DNA from: Sedimenticola sp.
Lineage (GTDB): Bacteria > Pseudomonadota > Gammaproteobacteria > Chromatiales > Chromatiaceae
NCBI GenBank assembly: GCA_027068915.1
Contig: JAMOLT010000054.1
Span: 1-63,237, forward strand
Length of the DNA: 63,237 nt
Direction: 5' to 3'
This document shows, one piece after another, positions 36,408 through 45,312 of the stretch. Every line of letters starts with the position of its first letter. The first letter of the stretch is position 1. The position numbers were made by a program, and so were the translations under genes. The notes beneath the pieces are model-generated. The model was not told the origin of the DNA, ran no database searches, and worked only from the letters and a program-made list of their open reading frames with translations.

Positions 36408-38306
36408 TTAATGGTTTTCCAACATCCATAGCATGTCATGGGTTGATCCAAACCACCAACTATACTGGCGCGATGGTCCCAGCCTCCAAACCGTCTTTCC
36501 ATAATTGATATCGGCTCCTTCCCTGTGTTTGTAATCGAGATTCCATTGGCATGAAGACACTAACCTTTTAGATATATTTACTAGTGCTGTATTGTCTCTT
36601 CCCAGTTTTTTCCGCGCCCATGCGGTTTTTGCTGCGAGTCCCGCAACATCACATGCGTGCTCAGTATCCTCCCATTGTTCGCGTTGGGTGCTAGAATCCA
36701 GAGCAATCAAGTAATAAGGCATCAGGAGGGTTTGATCATCTCTTCTGCCTTCATGTGTGGTAGTCCTTTCTAAAATAAAGTCGCCAAGATTGGAAAGAAA
36801 AACCAAGGCATCCGGATCTTCAGAATGGATGTAGTAGCGCATAACTGCGTCTGCCATTAAGGCGCTCATCCATGGGGATGCTACCGGCTCATCCCCTCCC
36901 CAGCCTTCATGAGCCTCCTTTGCATGTGGCATGGCGCCATTTGCCACCCAGCCATTGACCGGGTTTAGCGCATGATTGAATGATGCTTCCACTACCTGGT
37001 TTACTCTGTCAGCATACTTGGACAATCCTGTTGCCTCCCAGGCGGATAGTGCTGCCAATAGGGCGTATGTTTGGTGGCGTTCTGTCCAGAAGCGGGTAGA
37101 GATGTCATAGGTTTCGTTCCAATCCTCCCCGGCTGCTGCAACATTTTCAATTTTCTGTATGAGAGATGTGTCACCCGTCAGCATCAAATCGACAAGCATT
37201 GATTGCCCATAACTGTATTTGAAATCATCACCGGACTTTTTGTCAAAATACCCTGTTGGAGTGATGTGGTTTGCGTAATACTGCGTTGAGCGGTGGGCGT
37301 GGCGCAGCCACTTTACATTGCCTGTTCGAATGTAAATCCCGAACAATGTCATGGAGCGGTCAAAAAGCCATGGCTCGTACTCATCAATGTAGGCTACTTT
37401 ATTTTCATCATAAACATATTCGCTTACATCGTTTACTGCTGTCTTCGAGAAGTTAAGGTATGCGTTGTCGAACCAACGGTACTGGGTAATGCTGTTCGCT
37501 GGAACGGTACGGCCACGGATGAGGGTGGCGCTTAACCAGTCTGAGGGAAATGTGGCATAGACAGCAGGCTCCATGATCGCGTCTGAGCCAGGAGGGTATT
37601 CATCTGGAAATGGGCCATTGCTTATGGGTACCCAGGTGGTTTTCGAGTCAGGTTGAGAGCCCAGCTCACGTTTACGGGGTTGCCCATATTTGATAATCAT
37701 CGTCATTGGGCTGGTGCTGGGAAAAACCACATCGATATAGATGAGCGCGGAGCGCAAAGAGTCAACGGATGGGTCTGCGCTCAGTGACCTCCATCTGGCC
37801 AGCTCTACAATATGGGAAGCGATTTCCTGGCCATTGCTGTCAGCTACGATTACTTGGTTTATATTGCTTACCGTCGCACGGGGGAAAGGGATACCAAATG
37901 CAACTTTGGTTACTTCTCCCGGAACTACAGTAGATCCAGGATGCAATGTAACCTGAACCTTGCCTGTATCTGGCAAATCTACGAAAAATTCGTTTACCGG
38001 GACTCGGTTTGCGCCAGCTTTGGCCTTGAAGTTGCCATTTGCCGCAACACGGAATCCACTATTGAGTTTCACACCCTCTTCCGCGATAAGTGTTACGTCT
38101 GCTCCCGAGTTAACATTGACCTCACCTTGGGTCGTGATTCCTTTCTGCGCAACACATTCAACGGGTGCATTAGTATCGAAGCTATCACTTTGAATGAGCA
38201 CATTGTCACCCGTACAACTTTCTGTATTAATAGTCGCCAGGCTTGGTGCGGCGCTGCAGCCTAGTAAGCCGAGTGAAAAAACAGTTAGGAAAAATCGGGA
38301 AGTCAT
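36408..38306 (-). CDS. Secreted lipoprotein: 3-coathanger-stack motif plus lyase/glycosidase-like domain
   Basis: A 632-residue predicted lipoprotein (signal peptide with lipobox LLGC). Residues ~55-82 contain ADVTLIAEEGVKLNSGF and FKAKAG, the pattern of the 3-coathanger stack common in Bacteroidota. Residues ~90-200 begin with VTLHPGSTVVPGEVTKVAFG and resemble the RIFT-barrel start of PcRGLX/YetA-like exo-lyases. Residues ~290-620 are helical with many aromatic and acidic residues, as in alpha/alpha-toroid glycosidases or lyases. I chose the ATG at 38306 because it directly precedes the signal peptide. A role in trimming the exopolysaccharide is likely but the reaction is not established. 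Confidence 0.6.
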   Translation of the reverse strand: MTSRFFLTVFSLGLLGCSAAPSLATINTESCTGDNVLIQSDSFDTNAPVECVAQKGITTQGEVNVNSGADVTLIAEEGVKLNSGFRVAANGNFKAKAGANRVPVNEFFVDLPDTGKVQVTLHPGSTVVPGEVTKVAFGIPFPRATVSNINQVIVADSNGQEIASHIVELARWRSLSADPSVDSLRSALIYIDVVFPSTSPMTMIIKYGQPRKRELGSQPDSKTTWVPISNGPFPDEYPPGSDAIMEPAVYATFPSDWLSATLIRGRTVPANSITQYRWFDNAYLNFSKTAVNDVSEYVYDENKVAYIDEYEPWLFDRSMTLFGIYIRTGNVKWLRHAHRSTQYYANHITPTGYFDKKSGDDFKYSYGQSMLVDLMLTGDTSLIQKIENVAAAGEDWNETYDISTRFWTERHQTYALLAALSAWEATGLSKYADRVNQVVEASFNHALNPVNGWVANGAMPHAKEAHEGWGGDEPVASPWMSALMADAVMRYYIHSEDPDALVFLSNLGDFILERTTTHEGRRDDQTLLMPYYLIALDSSTQREQWEDTEHACDVAGLAAKTAWARKKLGRDNTALVNISKRLVSSCQWNLDYKHREGADINYGKTVWRLGPSRQYSWWFGSTHDMLWMLENH

Positions 38307-38788
38307 ATATATGAGCCTGTTTGTATCAAATAATATGTTGTAGCTTGCAGTTAACACTTTAGCTGGCCAACAAGGTAATTGATGGGTGCAAAAACTGGTG
38401 TAGAAAAACGTATTCCATGTATTTGGAAACTGATTGTCATGTAAAGGCCAATCGCCATACAGCCGAATTTATGTCTTTACAAGCATGTGTGGTGGAAATG
38501 TTAGCTTCACGGGCTTATGTCTGTCTGTGACACATTTCCGCTTCTCTTTAGGGGTAGGGGGTAGTTTGCTACAAATGCGTGGTGAATCACGTTACGAACC
38601 TGATATTGGTAGTTTGTGTGGGCTGTTTGCTTGATTTTTTACTATTCGATCAAAAAAGTCCAGCATATACAGATGGTTATTCATAATATGTAAAGCATGC
38701 TAATATACTAAAGAATTAGAGGGTTCCCAACGTGTTCAGTAATTTTGGCCAGCGTCCAGCATATTTTGTATAAGCCGAAAATATTGAC
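38307..38788. other. Intergenic region, nothing recognised
   Basis: About 480 AT-rich bases upstream of the lipoprotein gene and downstream of the deacetylase-like gene. I see no RNA gene, repeat or convincing promoter. Confidence 0.4.
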
Positions 38789-38941
38789 ATGTCCTTGCTC
38801 CGAAAGTTCAGAATGCACCTGGAAAAATCCACGTTCAGGGTTTCCCGTAAGATCTGGCTGCAAGATACGAGTTCATGGCTTAACTCCGCGCCCTTCTACA
38901 TGTGCTGGCCAGAACAATTCTCCGGTGGTGGCAATATGTAA
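38789..38941 (+). CDS. Possible small ORF or gene remnant (50 codons)
   Basis: An ATG at 38789 opens a 50-codon frame (MSLLRKFRMHLEKSTFRVSR at its start) ending in TAA at 38939-38941. Its base composition is richer in GC than the surrounding gap. It overlaps the 3' end of the leftward deacetylase-like gene by 46 bases. There is no ribosome site of note. It may be chance or the 5' stub of a lost gene. Confidence 0.2.
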   Translation: MSLLRKFRMHLEKSTFRVSRKIWLQDTSSWLNSAPFYMCWPEQFSGGGNM

Positions 38942-40068
38942 TTACGGAATTCATGTGGATTCCCCGCGTTTCCTGCTTCAGCTGCCTTGATTATGTTGTA
39001 CATTTCCCGTGTAGAAACATAATGTAGTGAATAGTTTCTGCCATCATTGTAGTTGTTTTCCAGTTCCGTAAACATGGCATCTACTGGTTCCCCTAGCAGG
39101 GTGTCCATATCATTTTCCTGGGTTCCATGAGTATGAATTTTAATGAATACCCATTCTGGCCGTCCCTGGACGTGGATACCCGCTTTTACCCAGAGTGCAA
39201 TACGATTTGGTGAAGGTGGGGAGTTGCCGCGGATGTCTGAGTTTTCTATCCTGGGCAACAGGCCCCATTTGCGGTTTTTCCAGTTAAGCATGAGGGGGCC
39301 TTGGACGATCATTAAATCTCCCCATGGCTTTCCGTCTACGCTGACATCTTTTCCATGGTTGTGCGATTTTGGCTTGTTGGGGTCGTCCTTGGCATAGTAA
39401 ATGGAATTGATTTTTGTGGTCTGGGTATTGCTGGGGGCGGAGGGCAGGGTGAAATCGGCATAGCAACCCTCCTCTCGCAATATGATGAGCTCATTGTTGA
39501 TTCCGCAGTTGGCGCCGGTTGCTTCGGAGTTGTCCAGAGCCCAGTCTCCATGCACAAATCCCCAGGCAAGTTTGCCTGTTTCCGGGTGTTTGCTCAGGGC
39601 GCCATGAGTGTTGTGCAGCGTCTGGGTGAAACGGGAAAGTTTTTCCCGTAATCCTGCTTCGGTATCATCTTCGTGATGCAGATGGATTTCTATTTCCCCC
39701 AAGCCTTGGCGGCACAGTGCTTCGATCTTGTCCAGATGCTCTTTTCTATACTCTTCTTCCGGATAGTAGAAGCAATGTTTGGGATGGCAGCCATCTGCAT
39801 CCCGGTGTTTTTTTGCTAATTTTGGATATTCATCCGACCAGCGGTCTACACGCCTGACCTCGGAATCATAATCTGCTCCTCCCCAACGAGGTTCAAAATG
39901 ATCGACGAAGCAGAACATAATGTGAGTAGGCCCGGCATGTGTGGGGCATTTTTTTCTGCGGATGTAGGTCGGCAGCCAGATGAGCATGTTTTTCGTGCGG
40001 AGCTCCCTGATCAAGGCTAGGGCAAGTACAGTAATTAAGAGGAAAATTCCGGCCAGAAATAATGTCAT
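38896..40068 (-). CDS. NodB-like polysaccharide deacetylase family protein, membrane-anchored
   Basis: A 390-residue protein with one N-terminal membrane helix (MTLFLAGIFLLITVLALALI). The following domain has the outline of a NodB-fold deacetylase: FCFVDHFEPRWG with an aspartate at the end of strand 1, the metal-type EIEIHLHHEDDT (HxHH), and WGFVHGDWALDN. I chose the ATG at 40068, which overlaps the upstream stop (ATGA). It could N-deacetylate a HexNAc in the glycan on the periplasmic side. The fit to the family is by motif only. Confidence 0.65.
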   Translation of the reverse strand: MTLFLAGIFLLITVLALALIRELRTKNMLIWLPTYIRRKKCPTHAGPTHIMFCFVDHFEPRWGGADYDSEVRRVDRWSDEYPKLAKKHRDADGCHPKHCFYYPEEEYRKEHLDKIEALCRQGLGEIEIHLHHEDDTEAGLREKLSRFTQTLHNTHGALSKHPETGKLAWGFVHGDWALDNSEATGANCGINNELIILREEGCYADFTLPSAPSNTQTTKINSIYYAKDDPNKPKSHNHGKDVSVDGKPWGDLMIVQGPLMLNWKNRKWGLLPRIENSDIRGNSPPSPNRIALWVKAGIHVQGRPEWVFIKIHTHGTQENDMDTLLGEPVDAMFTELENNYNDGRNYSLHYVSTREMYNIIKAAEAGNAGNPHEFRNYILPPPENCSGQHM

Positions 40069-41240
40069 GATCTTCTCTCCATAGAATTTGAGCAGCCAAA
40101 TATATCCAACATTTGCTGAATGTTTTTTTCCCATGAAAACTGCTGTGCATGCCGGTTGATGGCATCGTGATCCCAGTCCCTGTGCAGGGCCTCATCCAGC
40201 TTGTCCTTGAGAGCGTGGATATCTCCGGCTGGCACCAGCAGTCCGGTATCGTCAGTAATGATCTCCGGGATTCCGCCAACATTGGTAGCCACTATGGGGG
40301 TGCCACAGGCCATGGCTTCAAGCAATACGTTCGGTACTCCTTCGTTGTAGCTAGGCAAACAAACAATATCGGCGATGTTATACCAATAATTGAGCTCTTG
40401 GTGTTTGACCTGGCCAAGAAATTGAACCCTGTCTTGTAACTGCGCATCGGTACAGTGTTTTTTCATGATGGGCAGCATTGCACCGGTTCCTGCAAAATAC
40501 AACTTGAGTTCTGGGTGATGGGGGGATAATTGTATAAAACTTTCGAGCAGATCCATGCAGCCTTTTTCTTTTTTCAGGTTACCTATAAAGAAGATTTTTT
40601 TGGAGTTGGTTATTGGCAGCGTATTTTGGAGCTGCTCTGGAGGCAAGGGATAAAAAAGCTGGTGATCGACGCCGTTATAGATGACCTTGACCTTGGATTC
40701 TGGAATGCCGATTTCCTGTAGTTTTTTGCCCAGATTTGCGCTTACTGCGGCCACAGCGACAACCTGTTTCCCCCAGTTGATTATTTGGCGGCGAACCGAT
40801 GGTATATTGGCAATGACATTTATATCGCTGCCATGCACCTTGACATATGCGGGTATGCCCAGTTGTCGTGCAAGCATGGTGCCAGCGACCCCTTCCGGAT
40901 ATGCCCAGGACGATAGTAGGTGTTGGGGCTTAAACTCCCTGATCCAGGTATTACACTGGGTGCGAATGGATGCCCACATGCTAAGCCCATATGAACCACG
41001 AAAAATCCCCGGACTGTACCAGTACCAAGGGTATACAACCTTGTTTTGTAATGGATGCGGGGGAAGAGGCGATGTATCAATGTTTCTGTTTTGTAGTCGC
41101 TCCTTCCAGCTGACAGGGACAATCAACCGAATGTCCATATGTTCGGCAAGATAGTTAAACTGCTGAAAATTAAATATTCCCCGCTGGGAATCCCACGGGG
41201 TGGGGTACAGATTGGTAATAACGAGCAGTCGAGGTTTCAT
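40065..41240 (-). CDS. Glycosyltransferase family 4
   Basis: A 391-residue GT-B transferase. N-terminal LLVITNLYPTPWDSQRGIF is followed by the donor half with IFFIGNLKKEKGCMDLLESF, LKLYFAGTGAMLPIM and the EX7E motif in SYNEGVPNVLLEAMACGTPIV. It lies between the Wzy-like gene (13 bases upstream) and the deacetylase-like gene, which it overlaps by 4 bases, so the three form an operon. Confidence 0.9.
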   Translation of the reverse strand: MKPRLLVITNLYPTPWDSQRGIFNFQQFNYLAEHMDIRLIVPVSWKERLQNRNIDTSPLPPHPLQNKVVYPWYWYSPGIFRGSYGLSMWASIRTQCNTWIREFKPQHLLSSWAYPEGVAGTMLARQLGIPAYVKVHGSDINVIANIPSVRRQIINWGKQVVAVAAVSANLGKKLQEIGIPESKVKVIYNGVDHQLFYPLPPEQLQNTLPITNSKKIFFIGNLKKEKGCMDLLESFIQLSPHHPELKLYFAGTGAMLPIMKKHCTDAQLQDRVQFLGQVKHQELNYWYNIADIVCLPSYNEGVPNVLLEAMACGTPIVATNVGGIPEIITDDTGLLVPAGDIHALKDKLDEALHRDWDHDAINRHAQQFSWEKNIQQMLDIFGCSNSMERRS

Positions 41241-41253
41241 TTTGGATTGCGGA

Positions 41254-42660
41254 TTATACGATGTTCAATAGGATGGTCACAATCAAATACAGGGCAATTA
41301 CTGAGCCGCCTGAGAGAAAAGCCCAGAACCAGAAATGCTCCAGAAAGCGATAAGCAGGGATGTCAGGCCTGCGCAGGCGGGTTCCCTGAAAATGTGCTAC
41401 AGCCATGCCACAAAGTATGAACAGCTGCATGGAGTAGCTGCGACTGAGAAAAAATACTGCCGTGGTAAATCCGACAAAAGAAAGCAGCAGCGCTCCGGCG
41501 ATAGCTTGGTCCTGGGGATCTACCTGGCTACTCTCTTGAGGGGGGATTTCGCTGGAGGGTTTGGCAGCACCTGCAAGACGGTCTTCTACCAGGAACTCCC
41601 AAGCCGGAATTTTCTTTGGCTTGGCCTTTTTTTGCAGTAGGTACATCATCATAAAACAGGTGCCAAAATACGAAAACCAAAGGAAGTACCCTGGAATGCC
41701 CAGTTCGGCAAGAACGAGAATATATGAATTATGTGCTGTTCTGGGATGATGCTCGATAAACATGCGGGATCCTACGCCAGTAATGGGATTGTCCAGGAGC
41801 ATATGAATGCCTTCGTACCAGGCATCCACACGCCCATAGGCAGATTCTTCTCCAGGGGAAATCGTATCCATTCTGGTGTTGGCTAGAAACAGGAGTGGCA
41901 ATACCAATATGCTGATAAACAGGGTTTTGAACATGCCGAATCTATGCCAGAAATATATTCCGAGGACAACGCCGAGAGCAAGCACCGTACCCCGGGAATC
42001 TGTCAGTTTTATTCCATAAAGGATGATCCCAATGCAGACCAACAAAAATAATTTGAGCATGAATGGTTTGTAGTGGCGGAATAGGTATGTTGCCAAGGGT
42101 ATTGCTACTACCAATGACAGTCCCACGTCATTTGGGTCATTGAAGATATCTATGTAGCGAATGCGGCCATTTTCGGCAGTTTCGCCCGTCCAGCCAACCC
42201 CGCTGTGAATTTGCTGTATTCCATGAACACTCATTAGTACGGCGCCGCCCGTTACCAGCCACATCATGATATGCATGCGTTTGCGTGACAAAGCTGTGGC
42301 TGCTATCAGCAGAAATGTCAGGTAGAGTGGAACCAGCTCAACAAGGGAATCCAGCGCAAGAGACATTCCCGCCCCCGCAACTGCTACAGTAAACGGTGCG
42401 AACAGAAACAACAGAGCCAGCAGTACAAACTGGGGTGCATCCAGTATTTTATTTGCAGAAATGCTCCAGAGCAAAAATGAAACAATGAGCGTTACAGGAA
42501 CAAGCGGCCAGTGTAAAATTGCCGGGACAAATCCTTGGGGACGAACGAACACTATCACGATATAGATAACGAGAAAAAAGAAAGCTGCGGTTGCGGGCTG
42601 GTCTTTTGGGGAATTTGCCGGATACTGGCCGTGTACCGAAAACGTATTTGGTGAATGCAT
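41254..42660 (-). CDS. wzy: O-antigen polymerase/ligase family membrane protein (Wzy-like)
   Basis: A 468-residue protein with about twelve membrane helices. The large periplasmic loop contains PITGVGSRMFIEHHPRTAHN and SYILVLAELGIPGYF, the Wzy_C/WaaL signature with its conserved histidine. SRGTVLALGVVLGI upstream carries the conserved arginine. It probably polymerises repeat units flipped by Wzx. I prefer the ATG at 42660; a TTG at 42702 would add 14 residues but lacks a ribosome site. Confidence 0.85.
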   Translation of the reverse strand: MHSPNTFSVHGQYPANSPKDQPATAAFFFLVIYIVIVFVRPQGFVPAILHWPLVPVTLIVSFLLWSISANKILDAPQFVLLALLFLFAPFTVAVAGAGMSLALDSLVELVPLYLTFLLIAATALSRKRMHIMMWLVTGGAVLMSVHGIQQIHSGVGWTGETAENGRIRYIDIFNDPNDVGLSLVVAIPLATYLFRHYKPFMLKLFLLVCIGIILYGIKLTDSRGTVLALGVVLGIYFWHRFGMFKTLFISILVLPLLFLANTRMDTISPGEESAYGRVDAWYEGIHMLLDNPITGVGSRMFIEHHPRTAHNSYILVLAELGIPGYFLWFSYFGTCFMMMYLLQKKAKPKKIPAWEFLVEDRLAGAAKPSSEIPPQESSQVDPQDQAIAGALLLSFVGFTTAVFFLSRSYSMQLFILCGMAVAHFQGTRLRRPDIPAYRFLEHFWFWAFLSGGSVIALYLIVTILLNIV

Positions 42661-42997
42661 ACTGTTGCTGTCCGTGACTATTTTTGTGTGTGCAATCAAC
42701 AAGTTGGTGGCCAGATCAAAAAACTTTTTAGCAGCGATCCTTATAGTTTGGCGCGGTTGCGGTTAAGTCCCTCAGATGGCGCGGGTACGCTCTATTTGCT
42801 TACCATTAAAGAGTAAGCGCTACTATTTAAAAAATTGGTCATTTCCGTTCATGCCAGAGCAAACCTGCCGCCTGGCGAAAACGTGAATGATTGGGGAGGC
42901 GCACCTTTTGATTATACACTATACTACCTTGATTCTTGTGTTAATATTTAGCTGTTGGTTAGGCTTGCGAAGTTGGTGTGTGAGGGGGTTAATTTAA
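42661..42997. promoter_or_regulatory. Divergent control region, wzy-like / wza-like operons
   Basis: About 335 bases between the two operons. A short inverted repeat GCTTAC/GTAAGC lies near 42800-42820. An AT-rich stretch at 42905-42950 includes TATACT and could hold the rightward promoter, but no convincing -35 or sigma-54 element is visible. GAGGGGG precedes the ATG of the export lipoprotein. Confidence 0.35.
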
Positions 42998-43621
42998 ATG
43001 GAATTACGTGGTTATGGTTTGTTGGTTTTGGCCGTTGTTGTCTTTTGGGTGTCTGGTTGCGCTACCCAGGAACGGCTGACAATGGAGCGCCCCCCGGAAG
43101 GGGCAGGTGTTGTGGCGAAATACCTGGTTGGTGTTGATGACACGCTCTCTGTTTCTGTTTGGAGGAATGAGGAGCTTTCTGTCAGTGCTATTGTTCGCCC
43201 TGATGGAATGATCACCGTGCCGGTCATTGGGGATGTGGCTGCCGCCGGACGTACCCCTGAGGAAATTGCCAGCGATATCCGTGAACGTCTTTCCAAATAT
43301 ATTCGATCTCCTCAAGTCGCGGTCAGCGTTACAGGATTGGTCAGCAGCGCCTATTTGACCAGAGTCAGGGTTACTGGTGCGGTAACACAGCCTGTTTCTA
43401 CTGCGCACCGTCCAGGCATGACGGTTCTGGATGCAGTGCTGGAAGCAGGGGGGCTTACCGAATTTGCCGCTCCGGACAAGGCCAGGCTTTATCGCAAGGT
43501 TGATGGAAAGGTCAAAGCCTACCCCGTATTTCTGAAGCAGATTTTACAAAAAGGGGATCTTTCTACAAACTACCGGTTGTTGCCGGGAGATATTATTTCC
43601 ATTCCCGAGAGAAGTTTCTGA
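42998..43621 (+). CDS. wza: Polysaccharide export outer-membrane lipoprotein (Wza-like)
   Basis: A 207-residue export lipoprotein. The signal peptide ends in the lipobox VSGC with Cys21. The Poly_export domain starts at YLVGVDDTLSVSVWRNEELS, followed by IVRPDGMITVPVIGDVAAAG; one SLBB-like domain covers about residues 120-165 (VRVTGAVTQPVSTAHRPG). It is shorter than E. coli Wza and lacks its C-terminal helix, as in the small exporters of XrtA-type loci. It forms the outer-membrane exit or periplasmic part of it, together with the barrel at 46.1 kb. Confidence 0.92.
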   Translation: MELRGYGLLVLAVVVFWVSGCATQERLTMERPPEGAGVVAKYLVGVDDTLSVSVWRNEELSVSAIVRPDGMITVPVIGDVAAAGRTPEEIASDIRERLSKYIRSPQVAVSVTGLVSSAYLTRVRVTGAVTQPVSTAHRPGMTVLDAVLEAGGLTEFAAPDKARLYRKVDGKVKAYPVFLKQILQKGDLSTNYRLLPGDIISIPERSF

Positions 43622-43673
43622 TTAATACCGTAGTGCGTTTGGAATGTAGCTGGAATGTCCGGGGAGGGAACTG

Positions 43674-45233
43674 ATGCAACTCACTCTTGAGCAATGGATA
43701 CGGGGGCTTCATACGGAGTTCCGCAGACAAAAAGTAAAGCTGGTTTTGATGTTTGTTGTAATTGCGCTGGTAATGCTGGCGGCAGGCATATACTCGCCAA
43801 AGCGCTTCGAGTCTTCTACAACAATCCTGATTGGCGAGAAGAATATCATTGAACCTCTGATGGAAGGAAGGGCGGTTCAAACAGATGTGCGGAGCTTTGG
43901 CCGCAATGCCAGAGAAATTCTGAATAGCCGCAGAGTAATCGAAGACGTCATGCAGTATGGCGAATGGGATTTGGGAAAGCTCTCTCCCATGCAAATTGAA
44001 ATGCTGATGGAGAAGATTCTCGACCAGACCAGAGTACAAAATGTAGGGGCGAATTTGCTTAAGATTTCCTACTCTGATACAGACCCTCAGCGAGCCTTCA
44101 AGGTAACTCGAAGGCTCGCTGAGCTGTTTATTCAGGAGAGCACACAAACAAAGCAAAATGAAAGCCGTGAAGCTTATGAATTCATTGATGATCAGGTTAA
44201 ACGGTATCACCAGAAGCTTCTGGACGCAGAGAGAAAACTGAAAGAATTTCGTGGTGGGAATGCCGATGCCAGGCCGGGCTCCCAGAGCGATGTTGATTCA
44301 ATGATCAGTCAGCTTCGCCAGCAAATCGGGGCAACCCGTTTGCAGTTGAGTGAAGAGAGAGAGAAAGAAAAATCGTTGCTACGACAGCTTTCGGGTGAGG
44401 CTGTGTTCAGCATGTATATTGGAAAAGAAGAGCAAATCCGGGACCGTATTCTGGAACTGCAGAATCAAAAGGGAAATCTGCTGCTTAGTTTCTACGAGAC
44501 GCATCCGGATGTTATGCGATTGACGCACCAGATTGAGGAGCTGGAGCGAACATTACAAGAAGAAATCAGGCAGCGGAAACAAGCCGTCAGTAATGGGGAG
44601 GCCGTAGAAAAGTTGATGCAGCGTAGTCCATTGTATCAGGAGCTGCGGCGCCAGCTGGCTGCCACACGCACCCAGATTGCCACTCTGCAAACCCGATTGC
44701 GCTTGACGGAAGAAAGCTTGTCAGAAGAAATGGAACGTAGCGTGAGAGTTGCAAACTCGGAAGCACAACTGGCTGAACTTACGCGAGATTATGAAGTCAA
44801 CCGGAATATTTATCAGGATCTGCTACAGCGGAGGGAGAGTGCGCGCGTGTCCATGGATATGGATATGAAAGGGCAAAGCCTCGCGTTTATCATTAAGGAG
44901 CCGGCGGCATTGCCGATCAAGCCGAAAGGACTGGGTTTGAGGCATTTTGCAGCAGCGGGGATTTTGCTGGGTATCTTGATTCCTGTGGGTTATGTAGCCT
45001 TTTTGATGCAGGTTGATCCGCGGGTTCGCGTGGCACTCGCAATTCGGAGGGATCTTGGCTTGCGCGTTCTGGCATCAATTCCACCGCTTTATACGCCGAC
45101 GCAACATGTGATGAATCGCATAGTAACTGCAGTTCTTTTGGTGCTGGTTCTGGCAGTTTTTGTTACTTATGGATATGTGGGGTATTTGCGGTATACCCAC
45201 AATCTGGTGGTTCCTCCCCTGGGGATTTCCTGA
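43674..45233 (+). CDS. wzz: Polysaccharide chain-length determinant (Wzz/Wzc N-domain type)
   Basis: A 519-residue inner-membrane co-polymerase. A first helix near residues 22-42 is followed by a long periplasmic region with heptad-like coiled coils (about 170-400). The GNVR-type segment NRNIYQDLLQRRESARVSMD comes before a second helix near 425-445 and a third near 478-500. It controls chain length and couples Wzy to export. There is no fused kinase domain; a separate kinase-like protein follows. The coding sequence contains a perfect 14-bp inverted repeat (44086-44123). Confidence 0.92.
   Translation: MQLTLEQWIRGLHTEFRRQKVKLVLMFVVIALVMLAAGIYSPKRFESSTTILIGEKNIIEPLMEGRAVQTDVRSFGRNAREILNSRRVIEDVMQYGEWDLGKLSPMQIEMLMEKILDQTRVQNVGANLLKISYSDTDPQRAFKVTRRLAELFIQESTQTKQNESREAYEFIDDQVKRYHQKLLDAERKLKEFRGGNADARPGSQSDVDSMISQLRQQIGATRLQLSEEREKEKSLLRQLSGEAVFSMYIGKEEQIRDRILELQNQKGNLLLSFYETHPDVMRLTHQIEELERTLQEEIRQRKQAVSNGEAVEKLMQRSPLYQELRRQLAATRTQIATLQTRLRLTEESLSEEMERSVRVANSEAQLAELTRDYEVNRNIYQDLLQRRESARVSMDMDMKGQSLAFIIKEPAALPIKPKGLGLRHFAAAGILLGILIPVGYVAFLMQVDPRVRVALAIRRDLGLRVLASIPPLYTPTQHVMNRIVTAVLLVLVLAVFVTYGYVGYLRYTHNLVVPPLGIS
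44086..44123. repeat. Perfect 14-bp inverted repeat inside the wzz gene
   Basis: CTCAGCGAGCCTTC (44086-44099) and GAAGGCTCGCTGAG (44110-44123) are perfect reverse complements with a 10-base loop. The region encodes PQRAFKVTRRLAEL. No T-tract follows, so it is not an ordinary terminator. A stable mRNA hairpin would form in the first third of the gene. Confidence 0.85.
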
Positions 45234-45312
45234 GTATAGATGGCGCTGTTGCCGGAGGGCGAAATCGCTAATTTTTCCCCTGCTGGCGGTTGGTTAATTG
45301 ACGGGTATATTG

